Shown here in pieces: positions 11,471 through 22,442 of a stretch of 64,000 nucleotides of DNA. Both the position numbers and the translations under genes were made by a program. The notes beneath the pieces were generated by a model. The model saw only the letters and a list, made by a program, of their open reading frames with translations, was not told the origin of the DNA and searched no databases. This DNA is from Siphonodentalium dalli. Its lineage: Eukaryota > Mollusca > Scaphopoda > Gadilida > Siphonodentaliidae. Location: positions 124,138,754 to 124,202,753 of the forward strand of contig CP136061.1 in NCBI GenBank assembly GCA_032622095.1. Direction: 5' to 3'. The number at the start of each line of letters is the position of its first letter. Position 1 is the stretch's first letter.

Positions 11471-12115
11471 GCGATCCCACGGTTGCTCAGTTGGTAAGGT
11501 GCATACTAGGGCTGCAACGATTCATCGTGAATTTAATGTATCGCGATACACTTCCAAATGATACGCGTATCGTATCGTATCGTGCCATGTGTATCGCGAT
11601 ACAGGGAATCAAGTAATATCTGAAGATGGGCTACTGTAAAAAAGCAAAACCTGCAATTATATCTCAAGTTTACATATAGGCCTATATACTATGTATATTT
11701 GACTCATCCTAGCCAACAATTAAGCTTCAATTTAGTTTAAAATGAACTCCACCTCCAGTTATAAACTTGTTGTTTCTGATAATTCAGGCGGTATTCATTT
11801 GGAAAGACTAATTTAGTGTATCGTGATATTTATCGTATCGTGACCAAGTGTATCGTTGCAGCCCTGGTACATACATGTCGCATTGGGCCATCATAAGCCG
11901 TCCAGCGATGTCGAAGCTGGTTCTAATCCCGATAAACACAGAGTTGTGATCCACGCAATGGGAATATAACCCGATTCATGTATCTGGGCAAGTGTGATTT
12001 CCGGGTCGGTTGTTTCTCCGCGCATTGGAACGTTTTTCTGATGAAATTAACCATCTGTGCGATGTTTCCTCCACCCATCGTGATATGGCGCTAACGGATA
12101 ATACGACAACAAATC
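11471..12115 (+). mobile_element. tRNA-derived SINE, split by a hAT-type MITE
   Basis: A tRNA-like head carries an A-box-like GTTGCTCAGTTGGTAAGG and, after the inserted MITE, a B-box-like GGTTCTAATCC (near 11920-11930). A body follows with 'gattcatgtatctgggcaag', and a tail with 'ccacccatcgtgatatggcg' that resembles mollusc SINE/LINE tails. The same head and body (not the tail) recur at 33686-33868, where no MITE interrupts the A-to-B box interval. The two copies together define the family. RNA polymerase III transcription is inferred from the family, not shown. Confidence 0.7.
11507..11866. mobile_element. hAT-type MITE inside the SINE, 8-bp TSD
   Basis: The ends are TAGGGCTGCAACGAT and, inverted from the right, CAGGGCTGCAACGAT. 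These are typical of hAT-superfamily non-autonomous elements. The flanks are GTGCATAC (11499-11506) and GTACATAC (11867-11874), an 8-bp target duplication with one mismatch, as expected for hAT. Inside are many TATCGCGATACA- and GTATCGTATCG-type motifs in both orientations, probably transposase-binding repeats. It lacks a transposase. Confidence 0.88.
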
Positions 12116-12130
12116 CCAATAAGCCTTAAC

Positions 12131-12271
12131 CTATATATAAGCTTTATATAAGCTGTATATAAGCTCTATATAACATCTATATAAACTCTATATAACCTCG
12201 ATATAATCTCTATATAACATCTATATAACCTCTACATAACCTCTATATAACCTCTATATAACCTCTATATA
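12131..12271. repeat. minisatellite, 10-12-bp unit 'cctctatataa'
   Basis: About a dozen tandem variants of 'ctctatataa' with small changes (gctttatata, gctgtatata, acatctatata, cctctacataa). Unit length drifts between 10 and 12 bp. Its TATA-like content is a by-product of the unit and is not taken as a promoter. Confidence 0.85.
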
Positions 12272-13047
12272 GTTGAACAGATACTCTTATGTCAATCAGT
12301 TCAGATACGAATGTTTGTATAACGCAGAATGGGTTCCCCATAACGAATATACTCAAAATCGCTACATTTGAATTGGTAACCCGCCGCGTGTTGGCAGCCG
12401 ACATGCAGCTGCGTGGGCCACCTGACAAAATCAAAGAGTCACTTTAATAATATTGATGTGGTCCGCAAGGCACACAATAAAACACTCTAACCAAAAGTAA
12501 AATCAGGTCTTAACAAAACGACCCGTCTGTGCCGTCGCTGGTACGTGGTGCACTCAAAATTATTAAGGCTCTAATGATGTTTCTTCGTAGAATGGTAAAT
12601 TGTTCTTTATAGATGGCTATTTGTATATGGTGGAAATCCCCCAATCTTAATTGCTAGTAACTTTTGTGGTAGAAGTGTGGCTTTTCATTGAGATTTAAAT
12701 AATCAGATGAAGACTTCTTTTGAAATGTTATAGGTGAATTTATAAAGACGTCGTTATCTCTTCACAATGTAAGAATTACAGTTATGTCTGAGCAAATAAG
12801 ATGTGGCTTAATTGTCAGAAATCTGGACGCAAATCGCTAATTAGTTAACGGCTTCTGAATGTAACATCCGGTGCGATACCTCTGATAAGTGTATTTGACC
12901 TTTTTACTTATCGATGTTCAGGTGTTGATGGAGAATGCAGTTCAATTTAAACTCAGGACACGCTGCGATTCCATTCAACTATTCATACAAATATATGGCA
13001 TGAGTCTCGGAAGCAACTACTTGTGTGGCAATTGAATATGTCGGTTA
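12272..13047. other. spacer, nothing recognised
   Basis: Roughly 780 bp of AT-rich sequence. Open frames are short and without motifs. No element ends were identified. Confidence 0.4.
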
Positions 13048-13581
13048 TTAAAGGAACGGGCGGCGTTTGTTGCAGAAATATTCATATGTGTTCAAATCGA
13101 CATCAACAGAAGGAATATTAATATATATATAGTTTTGTTCATATGCCAAACATAATCAGCGCTTAAATAGTATATTGTCGTCAAGACGTACGATGGTGTA
13201 CGTAAACAAGAGCCTGTTCGTGTTGCAGAAGTTGTGCTTCTGTTTACATAACACAGCGCAATTCTATTGGTTAATCACACACAAATGATATAAACGTTAA
13301 CGCTCTTTATTATTTCCATATCAGGAAAACAGTAACAAATAACGCTCTCTATGTTTACCATATCCGGATCTAAACAAAAGCCAGGTAACATAACGTTTTT
13401 TGCTTTTGTTTACATAACAAAGGGGGAAAAATTTACAACAACATACTGTTTATGCCATATTTCTGATTGGTATGGGAACAAAGTCTGTCTCTATTTTACT
13501 ATTCTTTCTGTTTATGGCGGTTTTTGACGGAGGTGAATATTTTAACAGCATACCCACCACCAACACCGCCCGTATCTTTAA
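13048..13581 (-). mobile_element. TTAA MITE, family G, copy 1
   Basis: The ends are TTAA-AGGAACGGGCGGCGTTTG and, from the right, TTAA-AGATACGGGCGGTGTTGG, inverted repeats of about 18 bp, flanked by TTAA. Internal phrases ('caaatgatataaacg', 'aacgctctttat', 'tttgacggaggtgaatattt') are shared with family L in inverse orientation, so G and L are related. Other copies: 30712-31645 and 41667-42198. Confidence 0.85.
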
Positions 13582-13704
13582 AGATGTCTGATTTAACACC
13601 AAAATAGTCAATCTTTAACCTGCAAAAGAAAAATCAAAAATACTTTCAAACACCATCATTCATATCTCTCGTTATCGAGAAAGGTAGACATCGTCAGCCT
13701 ATAC

Positions 13705-14186
13705 TTAAAGACACGGTTGGCCTTGGCGGTGGGTATCCTGTGAAAATATCTCCACCCGTCCAAAACCGCCACAAACAGAAATAACATCAAAATGTCGATA
13801 GACTTTGTCCGTATACAAATAAGAAATATCGCATAAACAGTATGTTATGGTCATATGTTTGACCATTGTTATGTAAACAAAAGCATAAAAAGTTACTTTT
13901 CTGGTGTTTGTTTATATTATGATGGAAACATAAAGAGCGTTCTTTGTTGGTGAATACCTGATATGGAACTAATAAAGAGCGTTTATGCCATTTGTGTGTG
14001 ATTAGCCAGTAGCATTGTGCAGGCTCTTGCTTAGGTAAAATATAGTAGGTCTTTATGATAACATGCTGTTTACGCGATGGTCATGGTATATATGAACGGA
14101 ACTGTATGCGTTTTAATGTTTTTCTGTTTACGGTGTTTGGAACAAATATGAATATTTTCGACAATTAAGGCCGCACGTGCCTTTAA
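13705..14186 (+). mobile_element. TTAA MITE, family L, copy B
   Basis: Starts TTAA-AGACACGGTTGGCCTTGGCG and ends 'ggccgcacgtgccTTTAA'. Nearly identical to copies A, C and D, but it lacks about 18 bp ('tgtcttctgcaacacaat') just before 'caggctcttgcttagg'. It ends exactly where the LINE fragment at 14187 begins, so it probably inserted within that LINE. Confidence 0.85.
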
Positions 14187-14605
14187 GGAAGAGATTGTGC
14201 CTTAAATTCAGGACCGGTTCTAATATAGAAAATGATCATCACTTCATTATGGAATGTCCACACTATTGCGATCTCAGAAATGAACTTTTCCAAATTGTTG
14301 GTAGTTACCACAGTAATTTTACAAGTGTGTCAAACGATACGAAATTTAATTGTATATAAAGAAAGAATTATACCCCTGACATAAGCAGCAAATCTGCAAC
14401 GTGGCCCCGCGCTTCTTTGATAAGCGTTCAGAATGAATATTATGCACGCCAAAACACATGTAGTTATAATTATTATAGACATGCCATGTTCACATGCAAT
14501 TAGTTATTAATTATTGTTTTATTATGCATTGTATTCTTAACATACTGGCTTTTTTTGTGTCTATGAAAATAAATATTAGCTTAGCTTACCTTATCTTATC
14601 TTATC
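14187..14605 (+). mobile_element. 3' end of a non-LTR retrotransposon (ORF2 C-terminus and tail)
   Basis: The open frame to 14359 ends with ENDHHFIMECPHYCDLRNEL. This matches the Cys/His-containing C-terminal segment of many metazoan LINE reverse transcriptases ('...H.F..ECP.Y..LR..L'). After the stop comes about 200 bp of AT-rich 3' UTR and a tail of 'cttatcttatcttatc' units, consistent with a LINE 3' end. Upstream RT domains are missing, either by 5' truncation or because of the MITE that abuts at 14186. Confidence 0.7.
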
Positions 14606-14781
14606 ACACATGCATAGCGAACATCCACAACATGCAGTATCAATCAGTAATATGTTGTAATGAAGTAAAGAATATTATAATTGAGAACGCTTTATATTAT
14701 CAACCTCTTATGGGAAACAGAAGTTATTTATCAGAAGTGATCATGGTAAGTTTTGCTTGCCCGACAAAATTCAAAATTCGT

Positions 14782-15234
14782 TTAACCCTTTCATGACGGG
14801 AGGTGCGATTGTGCAACAATAAATACCCTGTGCCAATGCATTCTCTTATATATGCGAGTCGACCATAGGTCGTGTCGCATATATAATGCACTCGCCTAAC
14901 AATTTTTTAATAAATTTTTCTTACATTCTTTAACAATTTTTAGAATTTCGGTTTAGAATTTTTTCTTTTATTCTATAACAATTTTAATCATATTTTTTTT
15001 TCTTATACATTTTTTGTCATTATCTCTTACATTTTTCAACAATTTTTTATCATTTTTTTCTTCATTTTTTCTTACGTTCTTTAAAAATTATAAAAAATAT
15101 TATAAAATTTGTTAGGCCAATGCATTCCCTTATATATGCCAGGCTACCTATGGTCGACTAGCATTTATAAAAGAATGCATTGGCACAGGGTTTTCACAAC
15201 AATTCAAAACATGATCCCGATATCAAAGGGTTAA
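14782..15234. mobile_element. piggyBac-like MITE with hairpin-rich ends (PB-1)
   Basis: Bounded by TTAA on both sides with ends TTAACCCTTTCATGACGGGA and, from the right, TTAACCCTTTGATATCGGGA. CCCTTT after TTAA is typical of piggyBac-type termini. Both subterminal regions contain 'ccctgtgccaatgcattc' and strong hairpins (about 14832-14895 and 15116-15184) built on 'ttatatatgc'. The centre is a T-rich degenerate repeat. A lone right-end relative lies at 42742-42882. Confidence 0.8.
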
Positions 15235-15496
15235 ACTTCCTCTTTTATTAGTCGACATATTACCATTTCTGGGTTCTGGTATATAAAGCATACACATTGT
15301 AGTTTAATAAAGTAAAATCGGACGTCGGCATCTTTTAGGCGACGACTCAATTTTCAAAACCAGTTTTACGTGTAGAGGAAACTGCTCCACCATCACTCAC
15401 CCAGCACCGCAATTTACCTGTGAACGGACACATGACAAACCCATGGCAAATGGCGGTATTCGCATCCTCCATCCTCACGCAAATGGGTTCATACCC

Positions 15497-16450
15497 GACA
15501 TATAATATCCACATATGTTCATGTTGGATTATTTGATTTTGAAATAAGCCGACAGTGGACTTATATCCATTTTATGTCGCGATCACAGTGAAATCACATT
15601 TTAATTAAAGAGCGTACATCTCATAACATCTGGTAAGTCGTGAGTTGGTTTATTCGTGCTATTTTCCGCCCATAATGAACTTATAATACGTTATTATGAT
15701 TGTGGCACTAAAACGCTCTCATTTTCAGTTCATTATGGACTCAAAATGAGGCGATTTTACGACGATTATGAACCTAATATATATCCTATTATAAGCCGAT
15801 AACGTGCTGATTTTCGGCTGGTATTCTTCACTAATATGCCTTGTGTGGAATTATTGCTTCCCGTTTCTGCTGAATAGTTGTATGTGTAATACATTGTTCA
15901 TTTCTTGCAAATATCTACATATAACTCACATGTCGGTATATGACTGTATGACTATTTAACTTATATCATACCAAAATTGGTGTATAAATACTTGGAATAA
16001 TTAAATACTGATTTCATGTCATCGAAAAGACTTCTTTATAAGTGATAACATGTTCTATGCATCGTGTAACGATAAAGTGTATGCTGTGTTATTTTTTCTT
16101 GATAAACAAGTAAACACTGGTTTTAGGTAGATAATGTGCTTAGAATCGCCTAATTTTGAGTCGATAGTGTGCTGGAAATGAGAACATATATTTTAGTTAC
16201 ATTATCGACTCATAATGAGGCGATTCTACGCAGATTATGAGCTGACACAAATAAGCCAACAAGACTTTTCATGTGTACTCTCTTCAACAGGTGTTTTCAT
16301 TGTGGCCGCGCCATAAAACCAAATATCGGGTACGCGTCCATTATCTGCTTATTTCTGAATACAAATAATCACGTGATGTATATACCTATTTCACATTATA
16401 GATCGATTATGTGCGCATTTCCCCGAGGATATGTTGGAAAGTTGCACTGA
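15497..16450. repeat. composite of inverted 'CATAATGAG/CTCATTATG' repeats
   Basis: Motifs such as 'aaaatgaggcgatttta', 'tcataatgaggcgattc', 'tagaatcgcctaattttgag' and 'gattatgaacc' recur in both directions. The segment 16137-16180 pairs with 16200-16245. The outer parts (15515-15590 and 16290-16385) are also inverted versions of each other around 'ggattatttg...aataagc'. This gives a foldback layout of about 900 bp. It belongs with the blocks at 6868, 23735 and 33320. No coding potential. Confidence 0.55.
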
Positions 16451-16985
16451 AGTGTATGTATAACTCAAGTCAGTATATAAACAGTTTACCATGTGTCGAC
16501 TTATCTTTACAAATAGTTAAAACATTTCAAGTATGTGCAACCACTATGTGCAATTATATTATTCGAGATGAGTTTCACAGATGAACAATACCAATTCACA
16601 CCAAATCAGTTATAGGCACCAAGAAGACCCAACACAGCACCAATAAAGGTACGCTCTTTAATAATTGTCGCTTAAATGTATAAGAAAGCTACAAGCGTTC
16701 TTTTTCATACACACGGGTCATATGTTGGATGTTTGGACGCCCCTTCCCCCGTCATAAAACAATATAGAGCGTTCATCGTCCGTATAGTCCTGATTTGGTG
16801 AAAATAAAGTGCGTACGTCTCAAATCAGCTGATGATGTTCAATGACTTTTTAGTTTTCAGAGTATGTAAACTCGGTACAGCGGCATTTAATGTATGTATC
16901 GCCCCTTGATGTACCGTCCACCAAATTACGTGTGTACGTTATATTTCTATTATAGTTTTAATTGAGACCTAAAGAAAAGTCTCCC
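16451..16985. other. spacer with TTAA-MITE remnants
   Basis: Short pieces such as 'ggtacgctctttaataattg' and 'atagagcgttca' echo the internal 'taaagagcgtt' motif of MITE families G and L, but no ends are preserved. No gene seen. Confidence 0.4.
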
Positions 16986-16989
16986 CACA

Positions 16990-17275
16990 CTTGTCCTTGG
17001 TTACACGCGGTACTACTTCTTCTGTGTCTTTGTGGCTTATGGCGTCTTGATGAGGTGGTATGAAGCTAATCTCCCCAGGCTGGTGATTAGTGTCACCCGC
17101 TTGACAACAATAGTTAACTTCTGTATTTTTGAGAACTGGGCAACTGAGTTGAGAACTGAAGACAGAGTTGACAAGTCCCCGGACTATAAACCTTGCCGTC
17201 GTTCTTCTTTGAGCGTCGTTATCTTATGGGAGGGAAGGTTACAGAGCGATAACGTCGTAGTGTTTCAGCTATGAA
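16990..17275 (-). repeat. duplicated segment of unknown nature, copy 1
   Basis: The minus strand of about 16985-17100 aligns with the minus strand of about 17665-17800. Both encode, in the same frame, a peptide of the form GEI-x-x-IPPHQDA-x-S-x-K. Substitutions are spread over all three codon positions, and upstream the copies differ by a length that keeps frame. I recognise no protein family. This may be a relic of a duplicated exon or simply an old repeat. Confidence 0.45.
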
Positions 17276-17577
17276 CCAAGGACGATTCTAGGGACATAGG
17301 GGCAGTTGTCCCCCATGTTATTCACAAAGGGTCAGAGATAGGTCTTACATATTGTATAAAACGGAACGAAACCCTGAACAAACCAACATAGGCGTACATT
17401 ATATTGTACAAGGTACAAAATATGTCCATTGTAATAACACAACATGAGATCCAATAGAGGAAGTGCTATTGGCACAATTTTGTAATTTTCGATGTATGTG
17501 ATTTGCTCATAGTGTGACTATAAACGTTTTTTTTCCTTCTAGAAATTAGGAAAATAGACCAGTCCATCGACTATTCA

Positions 17578-17964
17578 TCATCGCCATATATATAATGCAC
17601 CCACACATATATGCACTTCTACCAATGCCCTACGCAGGGCGTCGGCGAAGTTTATAGCCTGGGAACCAGTCGATTCCCCATATCCGTTGGTTACATCGGG
17701 TGCCCCTGCTTCTCTACCTTTGCGACTCATGGCGTCTTGATGAGGTGGTATGATGTTAATCTCCCCGGCGTTTGTGTCGATGTGGTGATGAGTGTCATGG
17801 CTGCCCCCGAACCTACCATATTTACACTCTCTCGCACACCTGCTCGTCGCATGAACATTCAAATTGACTGGTCGCCAGCGACTCGAGCTTCCCGCATTTG
17901 CCAAGTTAATTCGCATATATACCTATCAGTTTATCGACAAATTCCTACGAAATGTTGGAGTTAA
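17578..17964 (-). repeat. duplicated segment of unknown nature, copy 2 (open on both strands)
   Basis: A more GC-balanced block with a 112-codon minus-strand frame (17578-17916) and an overlapping plus-strand frame of 117 codons. Its central part repeats copy 1 at 16990-17275 and contains NIIPPHQDAMSRKGREAG. No domain is recognised. An open frame on both strands is weak evidence of coding, and the lack of third-position bias between the copies argues against purifying selection. Confidence 0.35.
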
Positions 17965-20140
17965 TTGCGACCGTATCTATCTATACGCCCACAACAACTA
18001 AGCTCTTCTCGAGCTATATGGGGAGTCAGTCATTGATTTGGGAACATCCAACAAGAAATAATTAGCGAACATATATATACGTCTTTCGCGAGCAGTTGAT
18101 CGAATGAATGATATGACAACTACGTACTACGGAGTTCGAAGACTTACTCATTCCGAATCCTAATGACTTGGTTTTCTAAGCAGACGACTTGGAATTTCCA
18201 AGGCCACTCCTTGTTTGAATCACTGCTGGGCCCTCTTTTGAGAGATCGATAGAAATTCTAGATATCAAATTTCAGTTCATCCATCGCTGAAATATTTTAG
18301 TGTATGGACAGAATATCTCTATTAGCTCCAGTTGATCTATTACACTATATTATATCGCTCATATTAAGGGTGTGAAGACTATTAGTTGCCGATAATGCTA
18401 TCATATACCAATTGGGGTTAAATTACTAGTTTGACTATAATGATTTGTGTATGCCATTGCACATCAGCGGCAAAAACCATCAAATGCCGACACAATTAAC
18501 TAAAAGACATGTGGCCATTGGCTAGTCTTTGACTAACAATGTGTCCATTTGAACATGCCCTTAGCGACTGATCTACAGTCTTCTGGGACATATCGGTGTT
18601 GTGCGCGCCCATGTAGCTTGAGACGTCCCGATGTGCGTCGTGACGTCAAGGCATCTTTATCGATTTCCAAAAAGCAATCTTTCAATATTGTTCTTTTATA
18701 AACGATTTATTACCAAAATAAAACCCGATCAAAATGCAAAGTTAGCATATATGTGGATTTAAAATATAATTCGTGCAACTATTTCATATTAGCGCATGTG
18801 CATTATTTACATTCTGTACTTCCGGTATGACGTAACATATTCACAGAAGGACATCCGAACAGATAAATAAACAAAGATCCGGACAGACCGAAAACATTAC
18901 TTGCGTCCAGCATCGACTGGCGCAAGTGACTAGACAAAATACTGTTATATTATAAACCCATATATTCGCATCGAAATTCACGTATGAGAAAAATTCGCGC
19001 GATCAGAAATTAGAGCGTTGTTTAGAGGTTAAAGGGACTCAAGGCCTTCGAAGTGGGTTCATGAGAATAACGTAGCATACATGTTATAAACGTCTGTAAC
19101 CCCTATTATATCATTAAAAAGCACATACATATTTCCTAATCTCTCACTGGTGACGAATAGTGCATCCCATGATACTTGGCATCGTGCCAACAAAATTACC
19201 GCGCGTATTAATACTATATCGAATAGCCGCGCTTGCCACCAACACCAGCAATTGTAAAATGATTGCTTTGTTCATTAAAGTTAAATTCTTGTCCAACTTC
19301 GTTGCACCAACGAAACTAGGCACACAAATAAAGAGGCAAATTGGGGACTATAGTTTTCGTTTTCTGTCGTATACGGTTGTGAAGTGTCTCAGCCAACGCC
19401 GTGCATGTATGCATTTTGCATGCATTTTTTGGCTTCTTTTACGATCGGTGTGAATCAAATTTATCAAACTCGTTTCGTAAAATCTGATCTCCCCAACATA
19501 ACTCGTTAGAGATCCTCTATATCACCAACAAGTATACATTTAAAAAATATATTGACTATGTTCTATTTTCATTCTTTCTCCAATAATGAGATTTTGCAGT
19601 GATACCCAATCATCAAAATGTTGATAAAAGGATCCGCACAGCTGGCGAAATATTTGGACAATGTCATGAAATTTCAGCAGTAATATACTGTCGCATAATT
19701 CATAGTGGCGTCAACTACATGTACATGTATCGTTTCAATTGATTGATTGTCGTACGAGTTGTGTGTAGAAGAGTATATTGTGTCACACTCAAGCGCAACA
19801 ACTCCAACTATCTCGCGGTCCCATCTGAGTTCTCCTGTCCTCGCCACCACATGCTTTGAAGTTAACTAATATTTACTATGGCTAGAAACTGTGTATTCCC
19901 ACACAGGTAGGAACATGACGATACATTCAAACCAAATGGCATAGCAATATGATTCTAGACCTTACAATAGATACCACAATGTAAGATACAAACACGGGTC
20001 GCTTAACTTAATGTATCTTAATGGTGGTCCTGGTAATTCCTCGCTGAACAAGAATATTACCTCCGGCAAATAATTTCTGACTCAAAAATAACATTTTGCT
20101 ACCTTATTGTGGGATCCATTTTATTTATACAATAACTTTT
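17965..20140. other. 2.2-kb spacer, nothing recognised
   Basis: AT-rich with no repeat partner elsewhere in the window and no supported gene. The 97-codon frame at 19160-19453 has no recognisable motif. This is one of the least repeat-like stretches of the window and could be unique host DNA (intron or intergenic). Confidence 0.4.
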
Positions 20141-20147
20141 ATTTCAG

Positions 20148-20332
20148 TTGACGACGGCACTGACTGTTGCACGAATTGGCGACAATGCGGAGTGTAGGAT
20201 TTCGGCCGTCGGCATCCAACTAGGTGGTATACCGGTATCCATTGTTCTCGCTAACTTCGACATTTCGGGAGTAGTATTTCGAGGATATAAGTCTGCACTC
20301 TCAAATGTCAATTTACGCCAAGTTAAATAAAG
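20148..20332 (+). CDS. possible terminal exon, unknown protein
   Basis: A pyrimidine-rich stretch ending 'cttttatttcag' (20136-20147) looks like a splice acceptor. The frame that follows stays open for about 60 codons and stops at TAA within 'aagttaaataaag', where an ATAAA-like signal overlaps the stop. Base composition is less AT-rich than on either side. No family is recognised. The opposite strand is also open for 87 codons, which lowers confidence. No matching upstream exon could be found. Confidence 0.25.
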
Positions 20333-20590
20333 TTGAATAGGAAGAAAATTGTGACTTTTGTAATGTGACCATATCCTTGAGGTTGCGGTCGTTGTATAGG
20401 CATCCAAACACAGTGGTTTGTACTTAATAAACTAATTTGTACTAAAACGAATGTACCAAGTAATAACAAAAAATAATCCATCAAATAATCATAAATAGGG
20501 CCACCATGACAGTAGCCTCCGGGGGGTATCTAGACACAATTCCTGGCGTATGAGAGGAATAGTATTACTCATTCCAAGTCTGCAACATGT

Positions 20591-20856
20591 TGAACCCTTT
20601 CTATACTGAATGGATTCTCCCATGCAAGTATAAACGTGTACACACTTGAACGGTCTATTAGTCATTTAGAGGGGTTTTCGGGCATTTAGCAGACGACAGA
20701 AATGCGAAAAGATGACACAAGAGTAGAATGATTCATATCCGTTGGTGGAAAATTTTCAGATAATAACTTCAACAAACGACCGTTTATTGAACTTATTTTC
20801 AGAACATTTTCTAAGGGAGCTACTGGTCAATGAGCATTCAGTATAGAAATGGTTAA
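20591..20856. mobile_element. piggyBac-like MITE, family PB-2, copy 1
   Basis: The ends are CCCTTTCTATACTGAATG and, inverted from the right, CCATTTCTATACTGAATG. They are flanked by TGAA (a mutated TTAA) on the left and TTAA on the right. The inside ('gaaaagatgacaca', 'attcatatccgttggtgg', 'cttcaacaaacgaccgttta') is clearly homologous to the copy at 44672-44947. 266 bp, non-coding. Confidence 0.8.
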
Positions 20857-22240
20857 TGATATTATAGTTTATAAAATAAATTAATTATAAAATTGGAAAT
20901 ATATTAATACATTACGATGATTTCATAAATGCTCCTTTGAAGATTTGGGCGCCCACCGAAATTATCAATAAACTGATAAAACTATCTTTTTTAGAAAGTT
21001 TATATGGCTCATAATATCTATCACGTGATATTTTCTGGTATAGAAAACGCAAAGACAGTATGTCTTTATGTGCCTTATTTGAGCATGATAATTTGCAATA
21101 TTTCCAAATGCCTAATCTCTTGAAATGGTATATTATAACCAGACAGGTAGTGTAGAATGGTATTGGATCAACTAAATCTTGCTTGCACCAGATGTGTACC
21201 TCATTTAGCCACAAAATGTGAATACAAAATACTTTGGCGAACGAGCGGAGTGGCAACTGACTGTGCTGTTTTGTATACAGGGCAGATGCGTTCACTTCTA
21301 CCTATCGTATACGTACCTTGGTATACGTTGTATTGCAAGCTACATAACACATATCTAGAAAGCAGACATCATCCCACAAGTAGCTAACTCACATTTCTTG
21401 AAAGCAAAGTGACAACACAATGCAATCATAGTATTTAGATAGGTGAAATGGTCACAACTGTGGCAAAGGCAACCTATCTTGGCCCGAAACTCACAAGTAA
21501 ACCAGTTACTGTTTCTTCCAATGTATAACACAACGGTTATTATCTGGACACTATGGAACATTGCATATTTTAAAGGAATTGGTCCGGACTAGATGTCAAA
21601 GACTCATAATTAGTATGACAACCATTGGAAATCTTATCTAGTTAGTTGAACATATGTTAGCAAGGTTTGCTTTAAAAAATTACCGATCATTGTATTGTAC
21701 ACGAGAATACAAATGCTAAAGATACCGAGCATTATTGCTGGATCATGTAATTACAATAAGGCCAATATTCCATCGGGCAAATATCTTACGGAAACACATT
21801 AACAGTAATCCGTAATAAAGTCAACTGCATTGAAAGATTTTCTAATTTTAGAAAACGGGGAGACTGATATCAGTGGAGTCCAGATTTCGGGTGTGCCATT
21901 ACATGTACATGGCTTTAGTCCCAACTTAAGCTAATTAATTAACTAAAGTACAAACGAAAAGAACCATTCAATAATTTCAATAAAATAAGCAAAATATGAA
22001 TACTAAAAAAACTGAAAATTGAGTTATTAACATTTATTCATTATTCCAATCCGGGACATATGTTTATTTCAGATATTCTTTGAGAAACGGGGGAATAAAT
22101 CCATATCATCCCGGGTAGGTCAGTTGTTGGCTCAATAACACATCACAATTTTCCGGTTGATAGTGGGGTTACTTCGACTGAGGCGAATGTCAAGATTCGT
22201 GTGACATCTATACACGAGTCCTTTAGGGTGGATATTCTCT
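20857..22240. other. spacer with one 127-codon minus-strand frame
   Basis: The minus-strand frame 20912-21295 starts MNASALYTKQ and has no family that I recognise. It is AT-rich, basic and Lys/Ser/Ile-rich, as expected for chance frames in such DNA. No flanking splice signals or repeats were identified. The remainder, to 22240, is unremarkable AT-rich sequence. Confidence 0.3.
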
Positions 22241-22442
22241 AAGGGCTTATTTACACGCTATTCAAAATCATGTTCGCCGATTGTCACTTTTCCGCGAAAC
22301 CCGGGATACCGGTGGGATGTTTTACATAGTCCATTGTATCACAAAACCTTATATTTATTTATAAGAAATAACGTGGTGTATAATTATATTTCTCAGCGTT
22401 TCTCTATAGTCGGGAGTATTTCGCGACGTGTAAACGGCCGGT
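22241..22442. mobile_element. possible small MITE with 'TTTACACG' ends
   Basis: The left end 'aagggcttatttacacg' and the right end 'cgtgtaaacggccgg' are imperfect inverted repeats about 180 bp apart, and each is followed inward by a 'cgcgaa'-containing stretch in inverted register. No clear target duplication. Weakly supported. Confidence 0.35.

Noticed and set aside
12131-12271. Repeated TATATAA words as a promoter cluster
   Set aside because: They are units of a minisatellite with no transcribed feature downstream.
20912-21295. 127-codon minus-strand frame as a gene
   Set aside because: No start context, motif, or splice signals; composition is like that of chance frames in AT-rich DNA.
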